A stretch of 64,000 nucleotides of DNA from Diadema setosum (Eukaryota; Echinodermata; Echinoidea; Diadematoida; Diadematidae). Both the position numbers and the translations under genes were made by a program. Positions 45,648 through 59,009 of the stretch are shown here, in pieces; position 1 is the first letter of the stretch, and every line of letters begins with the position of its first letter. The notes under the pieces were generated by a model, which saw only the letters and a program-made list of their open reading frames with translations, ran no database searches and was not told where the DNA came from. The stretch is from contig CM067080.1 in NCBI GenBank assembly GCA_033980235.1, positions 3,333,501 through 3,397,500 of the forward strand, given 5' to 3'.

Positions 45648-48600
45648 CTAAGTGCCGTATGCAGAGGAATAGAAAAACACTGTACGCTATAATCCCGAAT
45701 TTGAGCACGTTCCTGACCTGAAAAGTCATTTGTGATGACTTAAAATCTTGCAAGGCCTGAGTGGAGGCTTTTCCCTAACCTATATAGAAACGTTATAATG
45801 TGGCTATATCGTGGATTTGAAAGAATCTTCAAGAAGAATCTTCAAGAATGTCGAGACATTCAATTTTCATTTCAATTTTCTTTTTCAATCTAGATACATC
45901 CACAAAGCAAGCTGCCCCGCGACTGTCATGGGACTAGGTAGGGCAAATAGATGAATTAAAGGGCAGTCTAACCTTAAATTGACTGACTTACATCTGTATT
46001 TTGATGGCTCTTATGGTCATGGCGGGGAGGGTGTGGTAATGAGTTCGATTTTTTTTTTTCATTTTTTAATGCCTTCACATTAGGACATTATTTTTGTGTA
46101 ATTTTGGATGAATTGGTTTCCATTATGCAAATGGCAGTCATTTAGAATTAAGATTTTTCTTTATATTGCGTTTGTTCTTCGCATTTTTTAGTTACTTTCA
46201 GGGTTTATGCAGTTCTATGCTTGTACGTGTTTCTTTGATTTTCTTATGAATTTGTTATTATGAACATCCAATGTTTTAGTCTTGTTTGTCTCACTCTGTG
46301 TTATCACATCAAAAGTCTCCGTTAAAGTGTCAAGAATGAAAATGGTCTTGATTTTTTTTTTTGAAGTAGGCATTTATTTGCCGTGAAACGACACACAAGC
46401 AAATTAAAAACATGCACATTTTGGTGGACTTGTGTAGCAGTAATCTATCACGCAAACTGTATGTCTCATCACCACTAATTTTTTAAGTAAAGCTAACAGG
46501 ACACGTTCGAGAGAGGGGAAAAGCCAGGAAACTCGAGGAATTCCGGAAAGGGAGCCTGAAGACACCCCTGCTCTTCTAGGGTAAATGCTAATGCCCTCCG
46601 AGGATCGGGCGTCACAGGGATATGGTTTATCCGGGCCCAAAACTTGCCAGTGTAAGACTTGTATTTCATACTCTCTTTCATGCTTAGAAGGCAAAATTAA
46701 TTAAGTCTTAGTGGTTTTAAGGCTCTTTGACACTGTTCAACAGTCTGCAATAAGTAACCAGACCGGTGTAATCAGCATGCTTATGTAATGTGTGTTGCTT
46801 AACAATACTCTTTGTTTCCCATTAAGGTAAACAATTATGTGATGTTATATTTTTCTCTTGTTTGTTTGAGAACGCTGTCATCGACCTTTGTTTAAATGCA
46901 CCAAAATTACATACAGTGTAACGTGCGCCTTTGTTTATTTGTTAGTTTGTTTCGGTGGTTTTATGGGGAAAACCATTTCAGAGTCAATTTTTGAACAATC
47001 TTCTTACTATAATTCTTTGGGGATGTTCACAGGTATAGTCTATGTGGACAGAATGGAGAAAAATTGAGTTATCGTGTCAAAATTCCTGAGTGGGTTCACA
47101 TGATGAATGCACATGAACACGATAAATGATAAGATTATGAATTATTAGCGCTTTTTTCAATTTTTTAAACATTGTACAGATACCTGGTATAGTACCATAT
47201 TTATAGTAAAAAAATCAGAAAAAAGGGAGCGTAGTATCTTTTCAGAAGGGTATCGAAATTGATAAGTAGTGAATTGCATGAAATGTATGAGAGGTCAAAG
47301 TTCAAGATTAGAGGTCATAGACACTTAGATGAAGGTTCCCCCCCCCCCCCCGCCCCCAATGATGTGAGCTAGGAAAGTTAAATGCTGTTGTACCTTGAAA
47401 TGATGGAAAGAAACACTCTCTTTGAATAATCTGTCTGCAAGGGTTTCTAATGTTAATCCTTAGTTTGTGGTCGAGATTCGATAACTTCATCAAACCGTTA
47501 GCAATGGTTAGTGGAGGTCCATGTCGAGCGCATGATAAAGGAATTCCATTACATGGCGAAATTATCCCAGTTGTATTGTTCAGATTTTTCATCGTTTACC
47601 AATGTTAGCGCCTCAGCGCACCGATATAGCATGATACTTGTATTTTGCAGGTGTTTTGTGTAGTGATAAGTAAACAAGACAAGCAATACCATGTCCTCTA
47701 GACCTATACACTATACAGCTGTACCATTTTTTTTTTTTTTTCAAACTGATACTTGGGATTTGTCCTTTCTATTGATTTAATGTGTTTATCATATCGAATA
47801 CAATTATAACTAATAGAAGGTCTCTAAAAGAACCTAAGTACAGGTGATTACTATTAAAGTAGTATATATGAAAAAAGATCAAAAGATTTGTAATATTGAT
47901 GTTGAGTGTAGAACGTTATAGACCAGTAGAGTATGATAACTTCCCTTTAGGGTAGGAATCCATTAACATAGCCTGTTCATAAGACGGCATGTAATGCCAC
48001 CTCTGAGCCCAGTGGGGTTCCGACTTTTGGACAAACCCTCAAATATAGAAGTTCACTTCTTTATAGTGGGACTACACAGACGTTATCCTATATAGCCTAG
48101 TGAGGCAAGCGGACTCTGTCTGCATCTACCGTATAATGCCCACTATCAATGATCATACCAATGTTGTACTTACGATATTAGCTGTTGCATTCGGTTATGT
48201 TATGGCTCGCACCACGCCTTAATGTTTTGTCCATTTTTACAAAATGACGCTCTATGATTGATAATGTTCACTGTGCTTTTAAGTAAACGTTTATTGCGCT
48301 CCGAATCCTTATCTTTGATTTGTTGTTGTTGTTATGATGGAGTAATTTTCAGGTAATGCTGAATTTGCTTTGTGCGCAGCATGAAGTTGCTGTTAAAAAT
48401 GGACTTGGGTTCATTCTGAACGCGCATTTTGTATTTATCGTTTGCTTTGTGGTTTGTGAATTCGAACCAACCAGGGCCCTCTTTTATGAAGAGTTAAAAT
48501 TGATTATAAAGTTGATTTTTATGATGTCTATGACAGCCTGTGTGTTAAGGAAATTTAAAGTCGATTTTATCTTTTGATAAAAGAAGACCCTGTATAACTC

Positions 48601-48850
48601 ATTTTGTGTGTATAAAAGAATTGTGCTTTTGTCTGTGTTTATTTTTTACCGTTCTAATGAAAGACGCACTTCATTATTTTGTCATGTTTAGTTTGCACAC
48701 CAAGTGTCACCACATAAAATGTTATAACAAAATCTTGTCAGCACGATGAGAAAGTATTATCAATGACAGCTGTAAATAAAGATGATTATTATGAAAACCA
48801 TCACAGTGTGTTCATTTTCTCATCATTCAAAACAGGCGAAATCCATCGAT
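45648..48850 (+). repeat. Duplicated block, copy A
   Basis: Starts CTAAGTGCCGTATGCAGAGG and ends CATTCAAAACAGGCGAAATC. 45648-46190 and 47685-48850 match 62117-62610 and 62839-64000 base for base with small indels. 46190-47685 is absent from copy B. Both copies keep AATAAA in GCTGTAAATAAAGATGATTA near the end, so the block resembles a 3' UTR. No protein frame is conserved between the copies. Confidence 0.85.
46190..47685. other. Segment present only in copy A of the duplicated block
   Basis: About 1.5 kb lies between the two homologous parts. It has no recognisable domain or terminal repeats, so it cannot be told whether it was inserted in copy A or lost from copy B. A poly-C run lies at 47339-47357. 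Confidence 0.5.
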
Positions 48851-50868
<2,018 letters not shown>

Positions 50869-51644
50869 AGCTTTAGATTTTAGACGCGCGGACATTCAAA
50901 GGAAAAAAAACATGTTCTGAGCGTGCGCAGTAACGCGCGTATAGCCAATCTATTTTTAGCTTGCGTCGCCTGAGTTTTTCATTACGCGTACTGGGCTATT
51001 TTCACGTCCGCACAGTTTGCGACGTAAAGCCCCAGTCACATAATGCTCTGCGTCCGGCGTTACGTCCAAAAAAGTCATTTTTTCCGCGGACCCCCGCGGA
51101 TCCTTTGCCGTCACCAGAAATTTGTACAAAACATGCGGGCAAAAAATGCGGGCGATACGGACAGATACGACCAGATGCGAATACTTGCGTCCACTTGCGG
51201 ATATTCTTACGAATTGGCACATAATAGTTCTGAACACTTGCGGAGAGTTGCAGATATTTTCGGATAGTTACGGATAGTTACAGATAATTATGGACAATTT
51301 GGTTTTCTCTTACGATTCCTGCTAAGTCAGTGTATTATGACAGCAAGGTTATCACATTTTGGACTGTCTTACATTGTACACTGGGGAAAACTGAAATTGA
51401 ATTACGTACAAGTTGTGAAAAAAAATCGTAATCCTTGAATTTGCTTTACAATAATAAAAGATATATTACATTTTGAACTTGAAGTTTGAATTTTGTTTGT
51501 GCAACTCAAATATGAATAAACGTCATAAATGTAAAGAATATAAATATTATGTGACCGTGCATCAAAAAACGAACAAAAAGTCGCACACACTGATTTTGCG
51601 TGAGGACTGAAAATAGGTGAAATGGGTCAACCGATCCGATCTTG

Positions 51645-51743
51645 ACTTGGCTACCCTGGATAAATAAGGCATTATTATTATCATTATTATCATCATTATT
51701 ATCATTATTATCATTATCATCATTATTATTATTATTATCATCA

Positions 51744-51789
<46 letters not shown>

Positions 51790-51802
51790 CATTATTATTA
51801 TC
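51645..51802. repeat. SINE-like tail followed by an (ATT/ATC)n microsatellite
   Basis: GGCTACCCTGGATAAATAAG runs straight into about 130 bp of ATT/ATC triplets. The same lead-in is seen at 30160. The microsatellite therefore probably grew from a retroposon tail. Confidence 0.7.
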
Positions 51803-52427
51803 ACTTTCAGTTTAATCTGATAATCCCCTCATTGTGGTTTCCATCCTGTTTTTAGTCCCATTCATCGCACAACCAGCACGGTTTGATAAAGATTAAGCGC
51901 TTGAATAGACACTGTATACTTCAGAGCCTCTTTTCTCAGTTTACACTTTTTCTGAGTGTGTGCATTCTTTCCACTATTTAGATAGGTTAGGAGAGTCCAT
52001 TTGATTTGAGTAATACATCATTACGCTCTTTCAGAATATGCTCTCAACCAAAATTTCATGTGTGGCGACTTTTTGTGTGTTTTGTGGTGCAGGGTCACAT
52101 ACAACATCACTATACTACGAATAAAATACAATATAGATCGAAAAGTTAAACATTAGAGTAAGAAAATATTACTTGCAGTCATGGAATAGACAAACTGTGC
52201 TTACGCTGTCGTTGTTCAGCGATATTCATGACTTACTGGGTTATGTTAAGGAGATATTTATGATAAAGCAATGCTTATTAAATTTACAGAAAAAAAAGAC
52301 ATCAAAACTTTCAAACACCCCGCCCACACCAAGTACAATATCAAGTCATCTCTTGAAGTAATGTATTTTCTGTTTGAATTTCTTGTATGCATGTCATTTT
52401 GTAATGCGCAGTAGAGTATATTATTAT

Positions 52428-52467
52428 TGTAGCTGCGCAATATAAATGTCCTTTATTATTATTATTA

Positions 52468-52505
<38 letters not shown>

Positions 52506-52523
52506 GTTATTATTATTATTTTT
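52428..52523. repeat. Second ATT-tailed sequence
   Basis: TAGCTGCGCAATATAAATGTCC precedes a run of ATT triplets. The lead-in differs from the one at 51645, so this is another retroposon-tail type. Confidence 0.6.
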
Positions 52524-53499
52524 AAAAAATGTAATACACATTCGATGGAGCGTAAAGTGCATGAGTAAGACTATAGAGAAATACTAAATTCGTTCTCATT
52601 TTATATAGTTGTACCTGTCCCACACCTTTCCCGGCCAGAAAAGTGAATAGAATGCTATCACCCCATCCCCTACCCAAAATATTGCTTTTTTCGAAAAATA
52701 TACATTCGAAGAGTACAAGAAAAAAAGTTCAGCACCAAGAGTCAACCGATGTCATGAGTATACATGGTATATGGGCGCCACTTAAAATGACCATTAATTG
52801 TGGGAGAAATGTCATAATTTGACCATGCAGTTCTGCCTCTCCACCGCTCCGACTGTGTTGTAGCATTCCTCCAGGTAAAGGCGCTGCAGCTTGGCAACAG
52901 GAGTAGTGTGCCTTCCCACGAGTCTCTGTGTTCCAATGCGAGTGGAAAACGGAAAACGTCGAAGGACGTAATTGTCCGCAACATCCGTAGCTGTCCGTAA
53001 ATATCCGTAAGCGGACGAAACTGTTGTGATACGTTAGCTTGCGGTTAATTTCGGATACTTACGGTGGACGTAAGCGAACGCAAACGGACGGAAGGTAAAT
53101 TTTTTTGCGGATGGTCTGCGTCCAAGCCACGGGTAGTTACGTTCAATTACGGATAGTTACGTTTGGTTACGGTTACTTGCGTAAGTTTGCGTCCGTGGCG
53201 TCCCTCTGCGAAATTTTGAACATTTCAAAATTTCGCAGGTTCGGCGACGTCATTTTGCGTTTCTTTACGGATGAGTTACGGACAGTTACGTCTACATACG
53301 TCCCTGCGGATGCCTGCGTCCACGCTGCGTCCCCCTGCGTCCACTCATTCGTATCTATCCGCGGCGGACGTAATCCATCTCAAAGCACTGTGTGACTGGG
53401 GCATCAAGAGCTTCTTCATGCACTAATCATATGGGGGCGCGATTTTATTTTTTATAAGTTGCGTCCCAGCGTAATCTAAAGCTACTTTTCCACACGACG

Positions 53500-55684
53500 C
53501 AGGGAGAGGAAGCACCATCAGCCAAAACGACACACCCCAAGGATGCAAGCTAAGAGCCAGGTCCGTGGTGTAAAACAGAGAAGTCGTTTATTAGGTATGA
53601 GACAAACATGCGTCACATAAGAGCAAGTTAAACACTCAACAAGCAAAGTGTTTTCAGGATACAGCTATCTCCTGTTTGCCCGAAATTTCAAATATTGTAG
53701 CATAAAAGACACCTGTATAATGATAACTCTAAAAAAAAAAATAAACGTAAACTCCAGAATGAACCTATATGCATCCAAAACTTGAGCTAACATACTAATA
53801 ACTTTCCCACTTACCTTGCGTAAAGCGCTTGATTACCATCCAATGTTATAATTGTTTTCAAAAATATTACAGTTGACTCAGCTTAACATACGCCTTGTCC
53901 TGAAATCGAAATGGAACCCTGGACATATCAGTCACATTACTGTACTGAACCACTCTTACAATGTTTCCTGTGGTACGTTAACTCGAGACTATACACGTGT
54001 GCCATAGCTTGTTCATTGCCAAATGAAGACCATACTCTCAACTTTCTCACACTTAAACTGGCGGACAACTTCAAAATATTAATGGATTCAGAAAGTGATG
54101 AGACCTAACCATATCTGAATTCACACGGCAAATCTCATAATCTGTAGCTTGATATCACTTCTGTTATTCATTCTTTCTACTCATATTTCAATATTTTTGA
54201 TATTCCTCTACCTTAACTCTGATTCTACCTCTATTTCTAAATTTCGTTAAAATCAATAACTAACCAACCATATACCCAGAGAGAAATACACTTGATTTCG
54301 ATGATATCCCAGAAAGTAATTTTTTCCTACTTCTTATGTCTTTCCTTCTCCTCCTCCTCCTCCTAGTCCGCCTCCTTCCCTCCTCCTCCTCTTCGTCATC
54401 GTCGGGATGGACCACACACGACGTCTAAATATTTCAAAGAGACCACTAAAAGGCCAAGTTAGTCACTCATGGATGTATAGCCTACTTACAACAAAACAAA
54501 CACATAAACATCCATAAATATTGAACAGCAGGTCTGAACTGTAACATCTCTTTTCAAATGAACTTTATTTCATTTCCGATTGACGAATCTAAAGTCATTT
54601 TCGGATTGGCAAGCCTCATTTCACTTTCAGACTAATGAACCCTATTTCATCATATTCGAGGAAATCAATTTTCAGTATAGGTGTATCTAACCCTATTTTA
54701 TTTTCTGAAAAACAATCCTTCGGAATAACGAACCTTCTGATTACTGCAACATTCGGATAAACGAACCCTAGCTGTTTCATTCAAGAATTTTGAGTTGTCG
54801 GAATACTGATAACGAACATTCACCTCACTACCCATAACGAGCACCAACGAATTTACCAAATACTATGGGTGTTTTGTTTTTTGAGAAAGGGTAGTAGAAA
54901 TGGTTTACATGTGAAGTCGAAGAAATGATTGAAGTAACACAAACAAAGAGTATGGAAGAAATTTCAAGGAAATCGGAAGCTGAAAAAGAACAGAGTACTG
55001 AAGATTTTACATCTTATCGTGAGAGGCAAACCTAAGCTATATTCCCAATGAAGCCATGAGCCCAGTCAAGCCATGCTTATGCCATGCATGCTGACGGTCT
55101 CTTGCTTCCTTTTTGAATTAAGGTAATGTACAATGTACTGCCTTTTCTGTATTATACGCAACTGTAATGTTTTACAAAGATTTCAATTTTTGTTATGCAT
55201 GTAGTATAAACTGCACTTTCGTATTGCTCCTTTGTCATTTGGTTATGTTTTTGTTTAACATTGTCACACCCATGTTATTCATTTTGATTTGATTTGAGAA
55301 GCAAAATGAATACGAACGAACGAACATACATTGAACTATGTATCAAACCGGTACTGGTCACAACCTCATGTATTATGCAAGGGCGGTGGAACAGCTTGAC
55401 CCTCCCCATGCCCCTAAACAGCATGTAAAAAGTGCCCCTTTTTAAAGTTGAATGTGTTTAATTTTCGTTGTATCCAACTAGCAAGCAAAATTATTCTTTA
55501 TACTTCTTTCAGGCGCACGTCTTAGCGTGATTTTCCTTTTTTTTTTCTTTCTTTTCTCTTTCTTTCCTATTTTTGTCCAACCGCCCTGCTCACAGACCAT
55601 TCATTTATCACGCTATTTATATGCAGAATTGATAAATTCTCGTCAAGCGTATAGTATATGAAAATCACATGTGGTTTTACTTAC
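53500..55684. other. Sequence downstream of the TRIM gene, no supported gene
   Basis: Contains a pyrimidine-rich CTCCTCC stretch near 54345-54395 and a decayed TTCGTTATTCCGAAGG-type element at about 54560-54850. No domain-bearing reading frame. A spliced 3' UTR of the TRIM gene could end here but no acceptor can be chosen. Confidence 0.5.
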
Positions 55685-55703
55685 GTTGAATAATCATCAT
55701 AGA

Positions 55704-56786
55704 TTAATATAATCGCATATTCCAAATCATTGAATCGAGGAAGTCCATTTCCCCTGTAACATTAGCGCTCGCATTGACCTCCGCGTGATCAATCGGGCCT
55801 CGAGGTCCGATGACCCCGATCTCGAGCGTACCACTCTTTTGGAAATCAAGAGTCTTTGCCAACTTCAGCGCCCCTTCTTCGTCCCCCGTGTCAGGCACTT
55901 CCTTCGCAAGATCAGCCCTCAACTTCGATGCCCATGTCTTGAATGATGACACAAGGTCTGCCTCGCTGCTGCTCTCCAAATTCTTCTTCCCCGTGCGTAC
56001 AGACTGCGCCACTCGCGACATGAGCTCCTCGTCGGCGGACAGCCGAAGAGTCATTTTCTCCCGAAAATCAGACTTCATGCCGGCAATGGAGGAGAACAGT
56101 CGGTCCTTCTGCCTTTCCAACTGCTTCTGGAGGATGTTATACTCCTCAGAGACCTTTTTCTCCAATCGCTGTAAAACCTGGTCACCTTCTGTCCGTATCC
56201 TCTCCAGATTATCTCTGTACCTGGAGTGTCTAGTTGCCTGTTGTTCACTTTCAGTGTCGAAAGTTAAAGTTTGTGCTATAATGATATTCACCATTTCATC
56301 GATTGTTTTAACCGCCTCCCCATGGCCTAGATGATCTTTGTCGATACACTCGTCGCACACCAGGTCATCGCACGATTCGCAGTAGTACTTTACTTCGTTT
56401 CTTGAGTGGCGACCACACTTTCTCTTTTGTGAATCGTGAATGGCACGAACAATATCGTTAACCATATAGTTTGGCCTTAACATGTGATCCAGACGGTCAA
56501 TTTTAGTACTATCTCGACATACCGGGCAGTCCACCTCCGTCTCTCCTACACGTTTTTGTACAGTTATTAGTTCCCTTATACATCTATTACAAAAGGAATG
56601 ACCGCACGGCAGTTGCCTCGCGTCTTTTATCTTGTCGCAACAAATAGGACAAATTAAATGTTCTTTGAATGACGCCATTCGAGCAAAAGCTTGAAAAGCT
56701 GGGAAGAACTGTGTTTGAGAGTCTCCAATCAGTCTCCAATCTCTCCTTGTCTGTAATGAGTAAGATTCAGTTGGGACTGTCTGCAT
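55704..56786 (-). CDS. TRIM-type E3 ubiquitin ligase (RING, B-box 2, coiled coil), single exon
   Basis: 360 codons from the first ATG (56786) or 324 from the second (56678, MASFKEHLICPICC). I prefer the second: the first ATG overlaps a TATAAA box and the RING begins 9 residues after the second, as usual for TRIMs. Numbering from 56786: C3HC4 RING with Cys46, 49, 61, His63, Cys66, 69, 87, 90; B-box 2 with Cys124, His127, Cys136, 139, 144, 147, His152, 155; coiled coil about 170-290 (LERIRTEGDQVLQRLEKKVSEE region). RING domains pass ubiquitin from E2 to substrate; the B-box and coiled coil drive self-association. The C-terminal 70 residues form no SPRY or NHL domain, so the substrate-binding part is missing or replaced. 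A donor-like site (CAAC/GTAAGTAAA) lies 19 nt after the stop. Confidence 0.9.
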   Translation of the reverse strand: MQTVPTESYSLQTRRDWRLIGDSQTQFFPAFQAFARMASFKEHLICPICCDKIKDARQLPCGHSFCNRCIRELITVQKRVGETEVDCPVCRDSTKIDRLDHMLRPNYMVNDIVRAIHDSQKRKCGRHSRNEVKYYCESCDDLVCDECIDKDHLGHGEAVKTIDEMVNIIIAQTLTFDTESEQQATRHSRYRDNLERIRTEGDQVLQRLEKKVSEEYNILQKQLERQKDRLFSSIAGMKSDFREKMTLRLSADEELMSRVAQSVRTGKKNLESSSEADLVSSFKTWASKLRADLAKEVPDTGDEEGALKLAKTLDFQKSGTLEIGVIGPRGPIDHAEVNASANVTGEMDFLDSMIWNMRLY

Positions 56787-57112
56787 TTATAGTTGTCAAT
56801 GGCGCAAAAAAAAAAATGCTTTTACAACTTCCATGAAGCGGGAATTCCCCACAAACAACGACGTCACATCGCAGTGTTGACGAGCAGTGACTTGAAAAAA
56901 CTCGAAACCAAGCTATATCTGTTGGTTGTAGCTCACAGATGCATGAACACTTACACGTTTGTTATAGCTCACTATCCTCAAGACTGAAGTAGTTTCCATA
57001 ATCATGTGGTTTCGGAAATAATTCACAACTATCACTGCAATGGTGCATGAGCTCTCTGTGTCATTTGAAAACGGACTGGGAACGGGTATATGTTAATCTA
57101 CCTGTGTGCCTT
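56764..57112 (-). repeat. TRIM upstream region, copy 1 of a duplicated promoter
   Basis: From TTCAGTTGGGACTGTCTGCA to GTTAATCTACCTGTGTG this sequence matches 61663-62116, including CTTCCATGAAG, ATGCTTTT/ATACAACTTCC-type words, TTGATAGTGCGT-side differences and the phrase GTGCATGAGCTCTCTGTGTC. Copy 2 has an extra 60-70 bp in the middle. Confidence 0.85.
56786..56791 (-). promoter_or_regulatory. TATA box of the TRIM gene
   Basis: TATAAA on the minus strand, 108 nt before the preferred ATG. Its last A is the A of the first in-frame ATG. A start of transcription about 30 nt downstream would leave that ATG out of the mRNA. In the duplicated promoter at 61663-62116 the matching bases read TATTAA. 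Confidence 0.5.
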
Positions 57113-57113
57113 T

Positions 57114-57128
57114 CCGCGCGCGCGCGCA
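57114..57128. repeat. (CG)n run
   Basis: CCGCGCGCGCGCGCAC followed by GTGTGTCTGTG, an alternating purine-pyrimidine tract about 330 bp upstream of the TRIM TATA box. It is absent from the duplicated promoter copy. Confidence 0.9.
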
Positions 57129-57274
57129 CGTGTGTCTGTGTCAGTGTCGGGTGCGCACGAACTAAATTGAGAGCTTTGAAAGAAATAATAATGCGAAAAT
57201 CAAAAGAGTAAAAATGCCACCATGCAATTAGTATCGTGAGGATATTGATTTATTCTGCCTAAGGGCAATGCCAC

Positions 57275-57652
57275 GGTTAGTAACGTTACATTTAAACAAA
57301 TTTAGATATTTATCTTTACTACTAAATCCCCATTTATTCATTTCAAGTCAAAATCATGTTAAAACATGTTCATCCTTCCCATATGTATGATATAGAAAAG
57401 AATGAATAAGATCCAATAAATATTAGAATTGCTATGGCAGCTAAAAGGGCAGGTTAGTAACGTTACGAGAAAAGGACATGACAAAAAAATCAATGTCTTG
57501 TAACAAAAAGTGTGCAAAAATTCTAGGTACTTCGAACAAAGTGTTGCATTAATCTTAATTATTGCATTATGACAAATGTTCACCCAAATACTTTTAGCAA
57601 TTCGACCAATAATCTATTAGCTAGACCCCAAAAGCATGGTTAGTAACGTTAC
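57275..57652. repeat. Three exact copies of GGTTAGTAACGTTAC
   Basis: The 15-mer occurs at 57275-57289, 57452-57466 and 57638-57652, always in the same orientation, 177 and 186 bp apart. A partial fourth (GGTTAGTAATTTC) follows the third. GTAACGTTAC is a perfect palindrome. The intervening sequence is not obviously repeated. Confidence 0.9.
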
Positions 57653-57659
57653 GGTTAGT

Positions 57660-59009
57660 AATTTCTTGTCCGAAGTAATTCCGCAGGTCATTTCACCCTT
57701 TTGTAATTGACGAAATGTCACATGACTTCTGGAGTATTTAGATGTATTCATCTTTTACCCTTTAGCAAAACTTTGAGGAAAATTTTTCAAAGGAACCCAC
57801 TGTTATTTACATTTAAGTGAATTTCAGCATCCCCAGTCCCACATGTACATTTTAAATGATGGTTTCAGATCTCGCATAACCAACATATACGAAAAATAAA
57901 ATCTACTGAATTTGAAAGCCCTTTATTATTGGTGAACATCCATGGCATTAGCTGTTACCTAAATTAAAGAATAAGATAAAGAGGCACATTTCTTTTATCC
58001 ATGTCATGTCCACCTAACTGCGGAATTGCCCCTAAGAGATTTGTCTTTTCCATCATATACTGAGAATAATGTAACAAAGGTGAACGTATTAGGTGCATGA
58101 TTTGTAGAAAAGGAAAGAAAACATGTGTATTATGTATCATATTTGTTGATAAGCAGTGATAAGTGACGAAGAAAACCAAAAAGATATCAAAGCTTCCTGT
58201 TAAACTCCCTTGAAGATATAAATTATTTCTGGTTTATACTTCTGCACAGATATGAATGAATAAACTGATATGCGTTTTTCCAGATACATGTACCGTAAGT
58301 TGAACATTCGGTAGTTGTGTGACGGGATAAACTGTAACATCGTCGGCATGGCATTCATACCAATACATGTACGCGTTACTCGCTGCTCTGCCGTTTTAAT
58401 CGCAAATTTTATTTAGTTCATTTTTTTTTCATTTGTTAATACACTGGGTTGTGGATTGAGGCCTTTTCTTCAATTGTTTTCGTAAAAATACATATAATGT
58501 AGATTGAAGACAATGGAATACTGAATGGTACATCCAGCCCTCATCTTTTTTTCTCTCTCTTCGCAGGCAGCATCAAGGTCAGTTTCTTCGTCATACAGAA
58601 TCGATGGGAAATTTTATTCTCACTTGGAATATTTGGATAAGAACTTTAGGCGTATTGTATAATAGGAACCCTATTGTATTGTATTGTATTGTATTGTATT
58701 GTATTGTATTGTATGTCATTGTATTGTATTGTATGTCATTGTATTTTTATTGCTATATATTATCATTTCCCTTCAACGACGAATGCGAACACCTGACACC
58801 TCCTGTAGCTGTGCGAGTGCACGTGTTCCTGCCCTTTCTGACAATGTCCAAGGTATTCCGTGGACTGCGTAGATTAGAATGTCAGTCCCAGCTACATAAA
58901 ATGGTCTTCGATGTGTTTTGGCATCTAGGACTTGAATATGTGATTGAACATGATGAAAATTGGTTCTTATATCGCAATGATGAGGTGTATGTTAATGTTG
59001 GCAACCAAA
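57660..59009. other. Intergenic sequence with (TTGTA)n
   Basis: No gene is supported. A pentanucleotide (ATTGT)n run lies at 58672-58745, twice interrupted by GTCATTGTA. Confidence 0.7.

Larger units (their letters stand above)
51029..53402. mobile_element. Inner foldback element with GCCCCAGTCACA ends
   Basis: The left end GCCCCAGTCACATAATGCTC is mirrored by CAAAGCACTGTGTGACTGGGGC at the right. Next to each end (51043-51300 and 52970-53390) are arrays of short degenerate units such as CGGATAGTTACGGATAGTTA and CTTGCGGA-type words, in opposite orientation on the two sides. The centre holds microsatellites and SINE-like tails but no transposase. Confidence 0.7.
50869..53483. mobile_element. 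Outer foldback element with AGCTTTAGATT ends
   Basis: The left end AGCTTTAGATTTTAGACGCG and the right end GCGTCCCAGCGTAATCTAAAGCT are inverted. This is the same family as the short MITE at 31677-31823, here expanded to 2.6 kb by a second element nested inside at 51029-53402. Confidence 0.6.

Noticed and set aside
46404..46694. Possible gene in the copy A-specific segment
   Set aside because: Two overlapping minus-strand frames of 60-96 residues have no recognisable motif, start context or splice support.
48459..48470. Isolated B-box-like GGTTCGAATTC (minus strand)
   Set aside because: No A-box or cloverleaf around it, and the duplicate copy carries a changed base.
53105..53395. 96-residue plus-strand frame
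   Set aside because: It lies in the short-word array of the inner foldback element and reflects repeat structure, not a protein.
55810..56334. 174-residue plus-strand frame
   Set aside because: Antisense shadow of the TRIM coiled coil.
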